Shown: positions 25,414 to 35,383, numbered from the stretch's first letter. The stretch: DNA of 64,000 nt from Atrina japonica (GCA_030159075.1 BROG01000447.1:231001-295000), one strand, 5' to 3'. Numbers and translations are program-made. Notes: a model not told the origin generated them from the sequence alone.

Positions 25414-25749
25414 TCAGGTACCTGGATTCATACGTACAAAAATTAGGCTAAAGGTATTCTTAATTCCTGATGAAACGATAATCCTCTGACCCTCTGGTCT
25501 TATTTTAAAAGTAGTCACGCCCTGTCTCCTTTCTGTAGGTGGACTCATTTGCATTTCTATCAGATTGGCTCTCGGCAAACTATTCACTTCTATCAGGTTG
25601 GCTCTCGGTACACTATCTACTTCTACCCGATGGGTTCGTGGTACACTACCCATCATGTTTCGACTAATGGGAGCACTATTCATGACGATCTGACTAGCAT
25701 CCATAGTCGAGGAAAATAAAGTGTCCATACTTGATGTTCTTTCCATCAT
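25414..25749 (-). CDS. Hypothetical protein of the Polinton-like element
   Basis: An intact frame of about 111 codons starts at the ATG at 25749. I chose this start because it is the first ATG and a TATAAAAG box (25795-25788) ends 38 bases before it. The N-terminus is rich in Met, Ser and Thr. The middle has a short internal repeat of about 13 residues built on PRANLIEV. The C-terminal third (GVTTFKIRPEGQRIIVSSG) looks like a small beta-rich domain. I do not recognise the family. It lies between the left terminal repeat and the charged ORF at 25831-26322, in the same orientation. It is undamaged while its neighbours are broken, but it is short, so that carries limited weight. Confidence 0.45.
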   Translation of the reverse strand: MMERTSSMDTLFSSTMDASQIVMNSAPISRNMMGSVPRTHRVEVDSVPRANLIEVNSLPRANLIEMQMSPPTERRQGVTTFKIRPEGQRIIVSSGIKNTFSLIFVRMNPGT

Positions 25750-25787
25750 GTCTGAGAGTGAATTGTCCAAGGTGTTGATTCACACCC

Positions 25788-25795
25788 CTTTTATA
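25788..25795 (-). promoter_or_regulatory. TATA box for ORF at 25414-25749
   Basis: TATAAAAG followed by GGGG on the minus strand, with the ATG 38 bases downstream. Similar spacing is seen at 27876-27884 and 32480-32487. Confidence 0.55.
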
Positions 25796-25830
25796 AGGTC
25801 CATAAAGTCTACTTTTAGATCAGACCAAAA

Positions 25831-26322
25831 TCATTCATATTTTCTTCGTTTTTTGTCCTGAAACACAAATTGTACCATCGGTACACTATGACCAAAAGGA
25901 TCCCATGCTAGTTGTCGTTGTTCTTTATGCACATGATACATCATACCTGCTCGGTTACCATTATTATCGCTTAATTGTAAATGAAAAATGACACTGTACA
26001 TGGGAGACTGACGACAATCGCTTAACCATTTTCGTATAAACATTAAAATATCATGAGGTATTTCTTTCTGTTCTAATTTTCGTGGTCCTCTCTTTGTTCT
26101 TTGTCTTTTCTCTCTATGGATACTTTTCGTGGACGTCCCCTCTTTCTTTTCACTCTCTGTCCCTGTCTCCTTTATCTCTCTGTCTTTCTGACTTTTCTTG
26201 ACTCTGTCTTTTCCATCGTTTCCCCATTCTTTCTCCATGTTCTTCACTTTCTTCTTCTCTCTGTTTCTCTTCTGTTTCTCCCCTTTCAACTCCTTTGGTC
26301 TATTCATCTCTTCTTTTCTCAT
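25831..26322 (-). CDS. Hypothetical charged protein of the Polinton-like element
   Basis: The frame encodes 163 residues. The first 85 or so are extremely rich in Lys, Glu and Arg (MRKEEMNRPKEL onward), low-complexity and probably disordered or coiled. The last 75 form a more ordinary segment, IPHDILMFIRKWLSDCRQSP, then RAGMMYHVHKEQRQLAWDPFG. It starts 130 bases after the stop of the structural-type gene upstream, in the same orientation. The DPFG stretch faintly recalls adenain-like proteases, but the catalytic His-Asp/Glu-Cys set is not visible, so I do not call it one. The frame may be truncated by mutation, since neighbouring genes are. Confidence 0.42.
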   Translation of the reverse strand: MRKEEMNRPKELKGEKQKRNREKKKVKNMEKEWGNDGKDRVKKSQKDREIKETGTESEKKEGTSTKSIHREKRQRTKRGPRKLEQKEIPHDILMFIRKWLSDCRQSPMYSVIFHLQLSDNNGNRAGMMYHVHKEQRQLAWDPFGHSVPMVQFVFQDKKRRKYE

Positions 26323-26451
26323 GTTTTTTTTTTCTCATTTCATTTTCTCTTTTCGTTGGTTTCATATTGATAGATGTCCAATACAATATGTTGACACGAT
26401 GACTCTCGGTCATCAAGTAACCAAAGTCCTGTGATGCACTTCATCTTATGA

Positions 26452-27853
26452 TTAAATCACACGACGACAATGAAGTTTGGCAATCACTTTTCCTCCTAGA
26501 AAATGAACTTTACGTTCCATGTCAACTCAATTGTATTTCAATGGTATCAGAATACTTTTTATTTTGTTTTACATAATGACAAGGTTCCCAATGTTGATGA
26601 TTGAGCGATTGAACCGTTTGAAAAATGACCACGCGTAATAACGGTAACGATTGTGTACCCACAATTTGACTTTCGGAAATGTTAGTATAGACATAGATAC
26701 CACTCATACCAATATTTAAATCGGGTGGATACCGTGGCATGTGTTTGACATCGATACATTTAGTATTACACTCATTCATGTCAATGGCTTCAAAGCCGAG
26801 TTTAAAACATAAAAAATCTCAGATACCAAAGTATAAATCAATAGAATGCCCAGAACATAGATACAAATCAGGTAAAAATGGACAAACACGGACCTCTGGA
26901 AACCAAGAGGTGGCACATGTGCCATTGAGGAGTAGGCATCCCCTGTCGACAGGTCACACCCACCACGAGTCCACAGTCAAGTCCAATGAAATATGTGAGA
27001 AGTGAATCCTCGTCACAATTGGTACAGACGTCTCAACAACAGCCAACGAAAAGGCAACTCAACATTTTTCTAAGTGAAACAGAGTAATCGCAAAGAAGAC
27101 TATTATACCGACCGTATAATTTGCAGAACGTTGACATTAAACGCGGTTTTCGACATCCCTGTGTCAATAATTTGTCAATGAGTAGTTTGCCTCCGTATAT
27201 GGAATCTCCATAACCTAGCAGACTTTGAAAACGTATTAAAAAGGGAACGAATGGGTGGACCGGCCTTTAAACTCAATCACAAATCGAAAAAGCAGAGTCA
27301 TACCTGAATTAAATAGTATTTTTATGTGAGAGTTCTTCTACACCATTAATAACATAATGAGAGGCTCTAGAATACCCGACTCTCATCTCTTCTATTAAAG
27401 CGGCAGGAGACGCATAAAATCCTGAACGAAATTTAAGTCTCCAAATACTCCGTACAAAAGCTATCCCCGACTTCGTATCTGTTTTAGAGATGGCAAATAT
27501 AGGATCATCTAAGGAGACGTGTTTCTTAATCAATTCTATATTAAATCGTTCATGTTGACGATATTTCATTTCCTTTTTCTTGGGATACATAGAGGGGTCC
27601 CGGGGATATTTAGGTGTAACGACGGAATCGTATAAACTCCAATGTAATTATCAGTCGATCCTACCGATTCTATGAAGTTGGGAAAGATCAATTCACTCAA
27701 AGCTACTTCCCACTCACTATCCATCATACTTAAAGCTTGAGGTAAATGAGTTTTGAATTCTGTTAAGGTATCATTAGGAAAGACCCTTAAACAAGCATCG
27801 CTAGGTAAAGTCATGTAAAAACATCCTTGATCTTTAGAATCCATGGTAACCAT
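26452..27853 (-). pseudogene. Structural-type protein of Polinton-like element, broken
   Basis: The gene begins near the ATG at 27853 or 27844, the latter 32 bases after a TATA box. It opens with a CFYMTLPSDACLRVFPNDT-like segment and a WEVALSEL motif. A frameshift near 27580 moves it into the frame containing FRSGFYASPAALIEEM. The gene is then split by a retroelement fragment (about 27215-26815). It resumes with RYPPDLNIGMSGIYVYTN and PLLRVVIF. A second frameshift near 26530 leads to VIAKLHCRR and the stop at 26452. I associate this protein type with the partner of F54H12.2-like proteins found near protein-primed polymerases in many invertebrates. That is recollection, and its role (capsid or assembly) is not established here. 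Confidence 0.65.
26815..27215 (-). mobile_element. Retroelement fragment inserted in structural-type gene
   Basis: It is homologous to the downstream part of the relic at 1851-2250, from AGATACCAAAGTATAAATCA through CATCCCCTGTCGACAGGTCA to TGCAGAACGTTGACATTAAA. The minus-strand reading near 27200 gives a KLLIDKLLTQG-type RT tail. The insertion postdates the Polinton-like element. Confidence 0.75.
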
Positions 27854-27875
27854 GATACGTGTACTTGAGATCAAA

Positions 27876-27884
27876 CTATATAAA
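27876..27884 (-). promoter_or_regulatory. TATA box of structural-type gene
   Basis: TTTATATAG on the minus strand, 32 bases before the ATG at 27844. Confidence 0.5.
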
Positions 27885-28047
27885 TGAAACCCTATCCTTC
27901 ACCTCCTTCTGTTTTATATCAACAACAACACCAAAGTAAAGTTTCATAGTTTTAATACTCCAAAAAAAATAATTTTCAAACAACTTTTCAAACAGTCTCA
28001 ACTTTTCAGTCTCGCTTTTCAATAACCAAAAGGTAAAGTACAAAAGT
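27885..28047. other. Short spacer in Polinton-like element
   Basis: An A/T-rich spacer between the structural-type gene and the R1 insertions; no feature was seen. Confidence 0.4.
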
Positions 28048-28640
28048 TTTCAATGCGATATTCGAAACTTTTTCTAAAGCTAAGATAGTCATTTTTACAG
28101 TGGTTACTCTTAGACGGATTTCGGCTATACATTTAGAAATATGATTTGGCCTTGTATAATACCACTTTATCTTTAGAAAAAATCACGTACTTTTCAAATT
28201 GGAGCTCAACTGATGAAGTTTAACTGGCAGAAACGATATCGTCTTGAGCATTATAACTTTGGTAGTATGTTTATAATATTTATAACCACTAGGTCGTTGC
28301 CACTGCTGGTGGACCGTTTGAGTCCCCGAGGGTAAACATAAACCTAGTACCTGGTACCATCTGTTCATCTTATACTAAAGTAATATTTGGCGCTGTTTAC
28401 ACCATTTAAATTCGAAACTTTTTCTAAAGCTAAGATAGTCATTTTTTACAGTGGTTACTCTTAGACGGATTACGGTCATACTTTTAGAGATATTATTTGG
28501 CCTTGTATGATACCACATTATCTTTAGAAAAAATCACATACTTTTCAAATTGGAGCTCAACTGATGAAGTCTAATCGACAGAAACGATATCGTCTTGAGC
28601 ATTATAACTTTGGTATTATGTTTATAATATTTATAATCAT
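28048..28640 (-). repeat. Two R1 copies in direct tandem
   Basis: R1 is present at about 28062-28290 and again at 28407-28640, both minus. Between them is a segment (28283-28406) whose core (AACCACTAGGTCGTTGCCAC-like) also occurs near 24478. The arrangement is a tandem duplication of about 345 bases. It separates the polymerase relic from the structural-type gene. Confidence 0.82.
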
Positions 28641-28705
28641 ACACTACGCGCACTTATTTAGTCATCGCCTGTGTTTTGACTTTATGCTGTTTCGTTCGCA
28701 TGATC

Positions 28706-31700
28706 TTATAAGGGTACGATACAAATACTTTCTTTCGTTGACCAGGTAACAACTGTCTCAATGTATCTACGACTATCAAAAGTGATTCCTTTGACTTTAC
28801 ACACCGTTTTGTCCTGACGAGTCTTGTAAGCATAATTTTTAGGACCTCCTAAAATGATAAGATAGAATCGCCATCTAATTCGTCTGTCCATCCCCCTAAA
28901 CTGTTCACAACAGTGGGATTCCACTGCTGTGGATCATGTTGATAAATGATACTGTCTGTATCAAAATATAACACACGTTCTCCCAAACGTTCTAGGGTGG
29001 CATAGACATGTAACCGTGCTAAAGACGTAGTAAAGGCTGCTAGCACTACATTGCTAAAACCATTTAGTTCATCAAAGTCATCCTTCGGTTTCGAATTCAC
29101 CAGCAACATGTCTAGCTCATCATGACCTTCGTCATTTTGAATCAGTTCTAAATGTAATATATCATGAGTGTCATCTTGATGCAACTGTTGCAATGTTTCG
29201 TAACTCTCCACATAGTGTGTCTGAGGTAAATTAGTCCGCTGAGCAAAGTTACCCCACAAACAGTTCAGAAACAGTTTAGCAATGGTACGTAAGATAGGAT
29301 TCTTCTCTACATCTTCTTCTCGTATGATCAGTTGTTCTCGCGTTTCAGTCTCTTTGAGGTACTGACGACGATCTTCTACTGTTTGACAGGAAGCAGGAAA
29401 ACCACTAGCTTGTCGTTTGATCTTGAGAAACTGATCAATATAGCTACGAAATAAAGTATTGGACTGATCGGGGAAATGCCATACTTCAAAGATACGATCT
29501 ATCACATAGCCTTTCTCTATAGCTTTATTCAATTCATACGTCGTCCATGTACCTAACAAACTTCTCTCTTGATTCGTATGAGAGCATCGATAACTAATAC
29601 CCAACTCCTTTCGATTCCTTGTTGAGCACAAGTACGACACAAAGGAAAAAGTAGTTTTCCTCCTGCAAACTGGTAAGGTAACACTGGATGAAACAGCTGA
29701 CGAGGAGGAATAACTCGACATTGTACCAGTCCAAAATATTGATCTAGACTTTTGAAATCATGAGTAATCACGCCTGGGTGTCCAATTTGAAAAGTCCCAT
29801 GTTTCAATACAAACGGGTACAAAGAACATACATCCACGTAACGAATGTCTCCTTCTTCACAAAGCAAACGAGTAGCATTCGTTCTAACCTATGCAAATTT
29901 AAGCGTACTGGTAAACGTAATCGATTCACCAAATGGGTCCACATCGGCTAGTTTCAAACACATGCTTTGAAAATGCATACATGCCGGTCGTAAAATAGTC
30001 AGATCTGATTCAGAGTATTCTTCTTATTCCGGTTGCAAATGACAATTCTCACCCTTTCGAATTTGGTCTTGATACCACTCTTCAAAATCACGACGTACAT
30101 CAGGTTTCTTACTTTCTGGGTTGTAATATATAGCTGGGGAATATACCCCTATATAATTAGCATTAGCTTCTGTATTGAACAAATGTGGAAAGTATCCTTT
30201 CAGTTCAGTCAATCCAAAACCTATTGGTAACGAAGCTAAAGAAAATGATAAGAAATTACACCAGTCTATAAACCTGATGTTTCCTGCTGTCATAGACATA
30301 ATCTTCATGATCACATCCGGTTTTTCACAGGCATGATGTACCAGATGTAAAATAAACTGTCCATCGTACCCTTTAAAGTTATTAGCAATAGCTATAGCTC
30401 CATCATGTAAAAGTTTCTCTCTTTGATGTATGTCATCATACACGGTCGTTTCAAATAACCAAGTCAAAAAATCAGTGAGTGTCATGGGACCTCGGAATGT
30501 AATACGATGATCTTCCATGGTTTTACACTGCTCACACCAGTCATCCAATGTACACAGGGGACATACTTGATAAGCAATACATAGATTAGGTTTGTGTTCT
30601 CTGGTATCCTGGGTACACTCAAAATCATAGAAAATATGATAGGGAGGTGAAGATGATGCATCCTGAGAAGGATCTGTTGTATAAAACAACGATGATCTAG
30701 ATCCACGATCTGTTTACAATGGCGAAATTTTCCCTTCTTTTCTTGACAGCATTGTGTGAATTGTTTCTTGCTCATCCATAATTGACAAGTGGGACATCGA
30801 GTCATCAGCTGACATGAAATCTTGGTGGTATTACTACTATAAGGTTTCAAATGATTCTCGTAACACTGAGTCAATATGAATGTACCCTGACAATGTGTAC
30901 ACTCTATAGGTTTTATCGTGTTGTCGGGAACACAGGGCCACGGTGCAAAACAACAGCAATGAGGGCATCGGTGATCTTCTACATGATTGTAACCCACATC
31001 ACAACGTTCACAATAGTAATTATATTCCATGAGTCCAGACATAGATACTATACAGTTGTAATGGTGATCATCGTATAAGACGTGAATGGGGGCCCTGGAT
31101 CCTACACCAATATACAGTACATTTAATGGCAATCGTTTTGCGTTTGTATTCAGTTCGTAGATTTCCAAACGGTAGTGTGGTAACAACACGGTCTGAAAAT
31201 GTTGCCATTCCTCAGGTTCACTCTCTTGTTGAGGATCACACCCAGCTTGCTGCATTAAGGCATGAGCTTCTCGTCGTGGAAGAGTAGTCCTTTTGCATCG
31301 CCATAAATAAAACATTTTCAATATCGTTGCCAATTTTTGTATTTGTCTCCATCTCCGAGGCCAGGTTTCTGACAATGAAAACGACCAAATACAATAGCAC
31401 GAGCTAAACAGGTCTTATCCTTATTCCTGATCTGTATCAAACTTCTTTTCTTGTTCAGCATGACTTTTTTTATCAAAACTGAGATGATATTTTCGTTTTC
31501 CATCCCAGTTGACTACAGGTTGCATGACATGGATCACTGACATGGTGGTAGATCCATCTTCGATTCTAAAATTTTCATTACTCTGTTGTACTTTCTCAAT
31601 TTTCTCCACGAGTAGATCGGCATTCAGGTATTTGGCATCCGTAAATTCTACCCACACTTCACTGTTTAAAGATGGATGATGTATATTGACTCGCATCTTA

Positions 31701-31744
31701 TCCCGATCTTCACACCGTAGTTTGTTCTTGATAGAAGTCAACAT
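28706..31744 (-). pseudogene. Protein-primed family B DNA polymerase, decayed
   Basis: The gene starts at the ATG at 31744 and runs through at least four frame changes to about 28706. The N-terminal region has a Cys/His-rich stretch (NYYCERCDVGYNHVEDHRCP). The exonuclease motifs are present: Exo I FYDFECTQD (about 30620), Exo II NNFKGYDGQF (about 30375) and Exo III YSESDLTIL (about 30010). The polymerase motifs follow: A VDVCSLYPF (about 29835), B KLFLNCLWGNFAQR (about 29265) and C YFDTDSIIY (about 28970). A late GGPKNYAY motif lies near 28850. Stops interrupt it at 30024-30026 and 29889-29891. The stretch normally between Exo III and motif A looks largely deleted. This is the replicase of Polintons and related viruses, which start synthesis on a terminal protein. 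All catalytic motifs survive, but the gene cannot make a full protein. Confidence 0.92.
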
Positions 31745-32194
31745 TCTGATACTAAGTGTATGACATCTTTCGTAAAATATTTAATCTTGACTTGGTACAC
31801 ATTCGAGGCCGTTTTAAATTTGCGTTATTTATGCTCACTCAGGGTGTCTTTTCATAGTAATCACTATAATCGGTAAGTTGTCTGTTTGCATTAAATCCAT
31901 CGCCCCGTTGGTCTCTTTGATGAGCCTGTCTTTGACTTCTCGCCTGTCTTGTCTTTCATTTATCAATAAATCAAAGTTAGGTAAATTAGCTATTCCGTAT
32001 GTATGCTTCTGTTGTCGAATCTAAAATGAAGTACATCAACTGTTTACATGTATTTATAATGAACAGGTAATGTATACTCAAATGAAGTATAATCACACAT
32101 ATATATTCATAACGCTGTTTTCTAGTTTTTATGTTTACAGGTACATAAAACTAGGAATTATTTTATTTCGTTTTATTTCATATATAATAATAGT
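31745..32194. other. Spacer between divergent genes of the element
   Basis: About 450 bases upstream of both the polymerase relic (minus) and the plus-strand ORF. No ORF or clear TATA box for the polymerase was seen. Confidence 0.4.
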
Positions 32195-32425
32195 GACAGT
32201 AAAACAGGTGGCCAGATGACAGGTGGACAGATGTCTAAAACAGGTGGCTAGATGGCAGGTGGCCAGATGTCTAAAACAGGTGGTCAGATGACAGGTGGCC
32301 AGATGTCAAAAACGGGTAGCCAGATGACAGGAGGCCAGATATAAAAAACAGGTAGCCAATTGACAAGTGGCCAGATGTCAAAAACAGGTGGCCAAATGTC
32401 AAAAACAGGTGGTCAGATGTCTAGA
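32195..32425. repeat. Short-unit tandem repeat upstream of plus-strand ORF
   Basis: About 13 imperfect units of roughly 17-19 bases built on CAGGTGGCCAGATG. It ends about 55 bases before the TATA box at 32480, so it could act as an upstream element, but that is speculation. Confidence 0.85.
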
Positions 32426-32479
32426 CGGGAGAATGAAACTTGTCCTAAAATCAATGCTTCACGCGCACGTCATAAACTC

Positions 32480-32487
32480 TATATAAG
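32480..32487 (+). promoter_or_regulatory. TATA box for plus-strand ORF
   Basis: TATATAAG, 33 bases before the ATG at 32521, implying a very short leader. Confidence 0.6.
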
Positions 32488-32520
32488 CTAGTACTGTCTG
32501 AGTCTCGGTATTAGCTCATC

Positions 32521-32751
32521 ATGGATAATTCATACGACATTGATATGCAACCTGAAGAGAGAAACATGAGAATCATTTTGACACGGAGAACACGTATTGT
32601 AGTAAGGCCACGCAGACCGATAAATTCTGGTAGGACGCCTGCGACACCTACTAGACAACACCAGGGACCACCTAGACCTGACCCTTTACTTCCAGTACCT
32701 GCACAATACGTACTAGCTCAGGAAGAATTCGACAACACAAGGCAGAGATAA
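32521..32751 (+). CDS. Arg/Pro-rich hypothetical protein, probably frameshifted
   Basis: This is the only plus-strand gene candidate in the Polinton-like element. It has 76 codons from the ATG at 32521: an acidic start (MDNSYDIDMQPEER), an Arg-rich patch (TRRTRIVVRPRRPI), a Pro-rich segment (GPPRPDPLLPVP) and a stop at 32749. Near the end, another frame continues for about 25 codons with a heptad-like, basic EINRLMIEKEREV segment to a TAG near 32816, so a small indel may have cut off a coiled-coil tail. The basic, proline-rich composition would suit a nucleic-acid-binding or core-like protein, but no family is recognised and the function is unknown. Confidence 0.45.
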   Translation: MDNSYDIDMQPEERNMRIILTRRTRIVVRPRRPINSGRTPATPTRQHQGPPRPDPLLPVPAQYVLAQEEFDNTRQR

Positions 32752-32816
32752 ATCGACTGATGATAGAGAAAGAAAGAGAAGTTCGCCGTTGGCGACGTCT
32801 ACTCGACAGATATTAG

Positions 32817-33557
32817 AGTCTCTCTTATTCAGCTTTTCGGAGCAGTCAACGGCCCTTTTAAAGATCACACATCTTATTAGAAAAGAAACCTTAACTAAAA
32901 GTGTGCAGATTTTGTGTTTGTGTTAATCTGTAGCGGCGAGTTTAAAATAGTGTAGTGACTAAACACTACTTATCAGTGTATGTTCGCTCAACATTAAACG
33001 TTTTATTATCATTTGTGTTTTTGTTATGACTGAAGTATTCAGTTCAATAGATTAAAGTTTAATACAGTAAGTCATGTGAATAGAGAGTGGTTCAGTTAAG
33101 CCTGTGAGAGCTCATTTGAAATCCGAAGCTCGAGGTGTTAATATCATAAGAAACTACCAGCATAGGGTGAGTGTTTGAATTTTTATTACATAGTCCTATT
33201 GTTTACCTTATAAAACAGTAACTTTCAATATCTCAAAAATATTAGTGAGCTAGCAACGTTAGTAAGGTTTTCATTACTTACAACTTAATTATGCTACCAG
33301 GGGAATACCCCACCATCTAATAACCGTTCATTCACTCTAGACCTCAAAACTGGGAAAACCCCATCTCCTGTTAGCATTACAACTCTCGTCAAATCACGCA
33401 AACTCTCGTCGACTGTGACGACACCTACTACTGATTTCACTCCAAGGCATAAACCTGGAAAAAAAACAAAGTTTCGGTTCTAAAAATAGATTCACTCTCA
33501 GCCCAAAACTGGAAAACCCAACTTCTATCTTTAGCCGCTGACGTCTCGCGAATTCAC
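32817..33557. other. Right arm of the element without genes
   Basis: About 740 bases up to the right terminal repeat with no ORF or tandem structure. The missing core genes, if once present, left no visible trace here. Confidence 0.4.
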
Positions 33558-33877
33558 GTTACCTTTCGTGATCCCGACTTCTTGTAACGAAGGCTCTCAG
33601 ATGGGCGCCTCCACAACCTTCCACTTCCGGACATAAACACGCCTCCGAACTCAACGATTGGCTCTTTCTTTTTTGACATCATGGCCTCATTTCCGGTATG
33701 ACGTACTTCCGGTATGACCTCATTTTCGGCATGAAGTCTCAGGCAGTTCTATAGCGGGCAGAGTCAAATTGACCAATCAGAAGCCAGCATTCTGATGACG
33801 TCTTCAACAATGCCACTGTTGGTGCCCCCTAGCTGCAAATTTTGAATCTGCCCGCTATGGAGCTGCCTATAACTACT
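33558..33877 (-). repeat. Right terminal inverted repeat of Polinton-like element
   Basis: This is the inverted partner of 24708-25060. It ends ...CTATAACTACT directly before ACCATT. It keeps the terminal foldback: the last about 30 bases pair with a stretch about 100 bases inward, with differences from the left end at other positions. Confidence 0.93.
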
Positions 33878-33960
33878 ACCATTTTCGGAATTGCACATCT
33901 ATTTGAAACTCTAGCTCAAATGCTGGAGTCTTATTGACAAAAGCGATCGTGTTCTGCATT
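33878..33960 (-). repeat. R1 repeat, right half, after the insertion
   Basis: It opens with the duplicated ACCATT (33878-33883) and continues the R1 copy interrupted at 24707, matching R1 through GGAGTCTTATTGACA. Another R1 copy follows at about 33990-34130 in the opposite orientation. Confidence 0.8.
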
Positions 33961-33989
33961 TATTTTGGCCTATTGTTTCTTCTTTGTTT

Positions 33990-34130
33990 CGAATATTATA
34001 AACATAATACCAAAATTATAATGCTCAAGACGATATCGTTTCTGTCATCAGTTGAGCTTCAATTTGAAAAGTATGTGTATTTTCTAAAGATAAAGTGGTA
34101 TCATACAAGGCCAAATAATAACCTTTAATG
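33990..34130 (+). repeat. Dispersed repeat R1, plus-strand copy
   Basis: It starts with GAATATTATAAACATAATACC and includes GCTCAAGACGATATCGTTTC. It lies about 110 bases right of the Polinton-like element. Confidence 0.8.
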
Positions 34131-34533
34131 CATGTAATGTGTTAATTTTGAAAGGTGGTGCCCAAAGCCAGATTTAAATATCCATTCATATATTTCTTAA
34201 CCATTGTCTATATACCATCATTATTCAAAGCAGTTTCAAAATGTAAAATCGATTCTCTATTCCATATATAGGGTGATGGTACAAACATATTTGAAGATTT
34301 TCTGTCGGTTAAACACTCCGGTGAAAACTGGCAATAATCTGGCCTGTGTGTTCGGCATGGTCTTGTCGTGTACCTTAAATGTATGTCATAAACAGATCTC
34401 TCCCCTCTCATTAACAATTCTATTTTGGTCAAAAGAAATTAGAACATAAGAATAAATATCGATGCTTTTCATCTCGGCATTCCAAATACCTGGGGACCGC
34501 CAATTAAAATTTATTTCGTATGCGGCATCTATA
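34131..34533. other. Intergenic DNA, nothing recognised
   Basis: No gene or repeat signal was supported. Confidence 0.4.
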
Positions 34534-34535
34534 TA

Positions 34536-35383
34536 TGAAAGACCGTATGGGTCACAAACTGGATGAACTTATGCGATGACCACTTTCATGTTAAAATTCA
34601 TTTTTTGTTTAAACCCCCCATTTAACGCGTTAAAACACACTTTTTGCATGCAAAACAGGTTTTTATCGCGTTAGAAATATGAACTTACGTGATGAAATTA
34701 ACCAATCAGAGGCCTCGTTTCGTTTAATCAGTAATGAAATGGCGCCAGATAGCGAGACGCATTTTCAACAAAAGTTTGTATAGAAAATACCGACATAGTC
34801 TATTGATTTCTATATTTTTTAAAAATCTAAATATGTATCTTTATTCCAAAAATAGTTCGATAAAAAAACTAGTTCGTTTGCTAAATATCGGTGACTGAAT
34901 TTGACATAACATTTTTTTCTGTCCGTGAAATGGTATCTCCGAGATCTAAACAACTGTCATTTGGTCACGTTTTTGGGTACTAAACATCGTTGACATTTTA
35001 CATCTAACGTGTGCAGATACTTCCAGCATGTATCTACATTATCGGACAAAATTTAAAGATTGCTTTATTTCGGTTAGTAAATATCGTAAATACAAATTTA
35101 ACTTATTATCCATTTCAGGACATTTCTGATTGTTCTCTTTATGATGTAAGAAGCGTTCTGATTGGCTGTCTTGCATGCAAGTCTTTGATTATGACTTACG
35201 TGCAAACTTACGCGATTAAATGGGTTTTGCATACAAAAACGTCTTTCACGTTAAAATCACTACTTGCATGCAAAAAGTATGTTTTAACGCGTTAAAATGG
35301 CGCTTTAACGCGTTAAAATTATTTTTAACGTGAAAGTTGTCATCGCGTAAGGTCATCCCGTTTGTGACACAAACGGCCTTTCA
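34536..35383. mobile_element. TA-flanked foldback element, 848 bp
   Basis: Long inverted repeats start TGAAAGACCGTATGGGTCAC on the left and TGAAAGGCCGTTTGTGTCAC in reverse complement on the right. They run inward for more than 130 bases with indels. TA dinucleotides (34534-34535 and 35384-35385) flank the ends, as in Tc1/mariner-type MITEs. The arms carry repeated TTTAACGCGTTAAA palindromes and TTTTGCATGCAAAA-type palindromes. No ORF was seen. Confidence 0.82.

Larger units (their letters stand above)
24708..33877. mobile_element. Polinton/Maverick-like element, 9170 bp, decayed
   Basis: The ends are 5'-AGTAGTTATAGGCAGC and its inverted match, with imperfect terminal inverted repeats of about 350 bp and a perfect 6-bp target duplication. 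Inside are a protein-primed DNA polymerase B relic, a broken structural-type gene and three small ORFs, mostly on the minus strand. Typical Polintons are 15-20 kb and encode an integrase, protease, packaging ATPase and capsid proteins. None of those was recognised here except a very weak protease-like hint, so the element is short and at present not autonomous. It was later hit by a reverse-transcriptase fragment (26815-27215) and by R1 copies (28048-28640). It is best described as an old virus-derived transposon, not an active one. Confidence 0.9.

Noticed and set aside
25831..26322. Adenain-like protease call for the charged ORF
   Set aside because: Only a DPFG-like stretch resembles it. 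The His and Cys catalytic residues are not placed as required.
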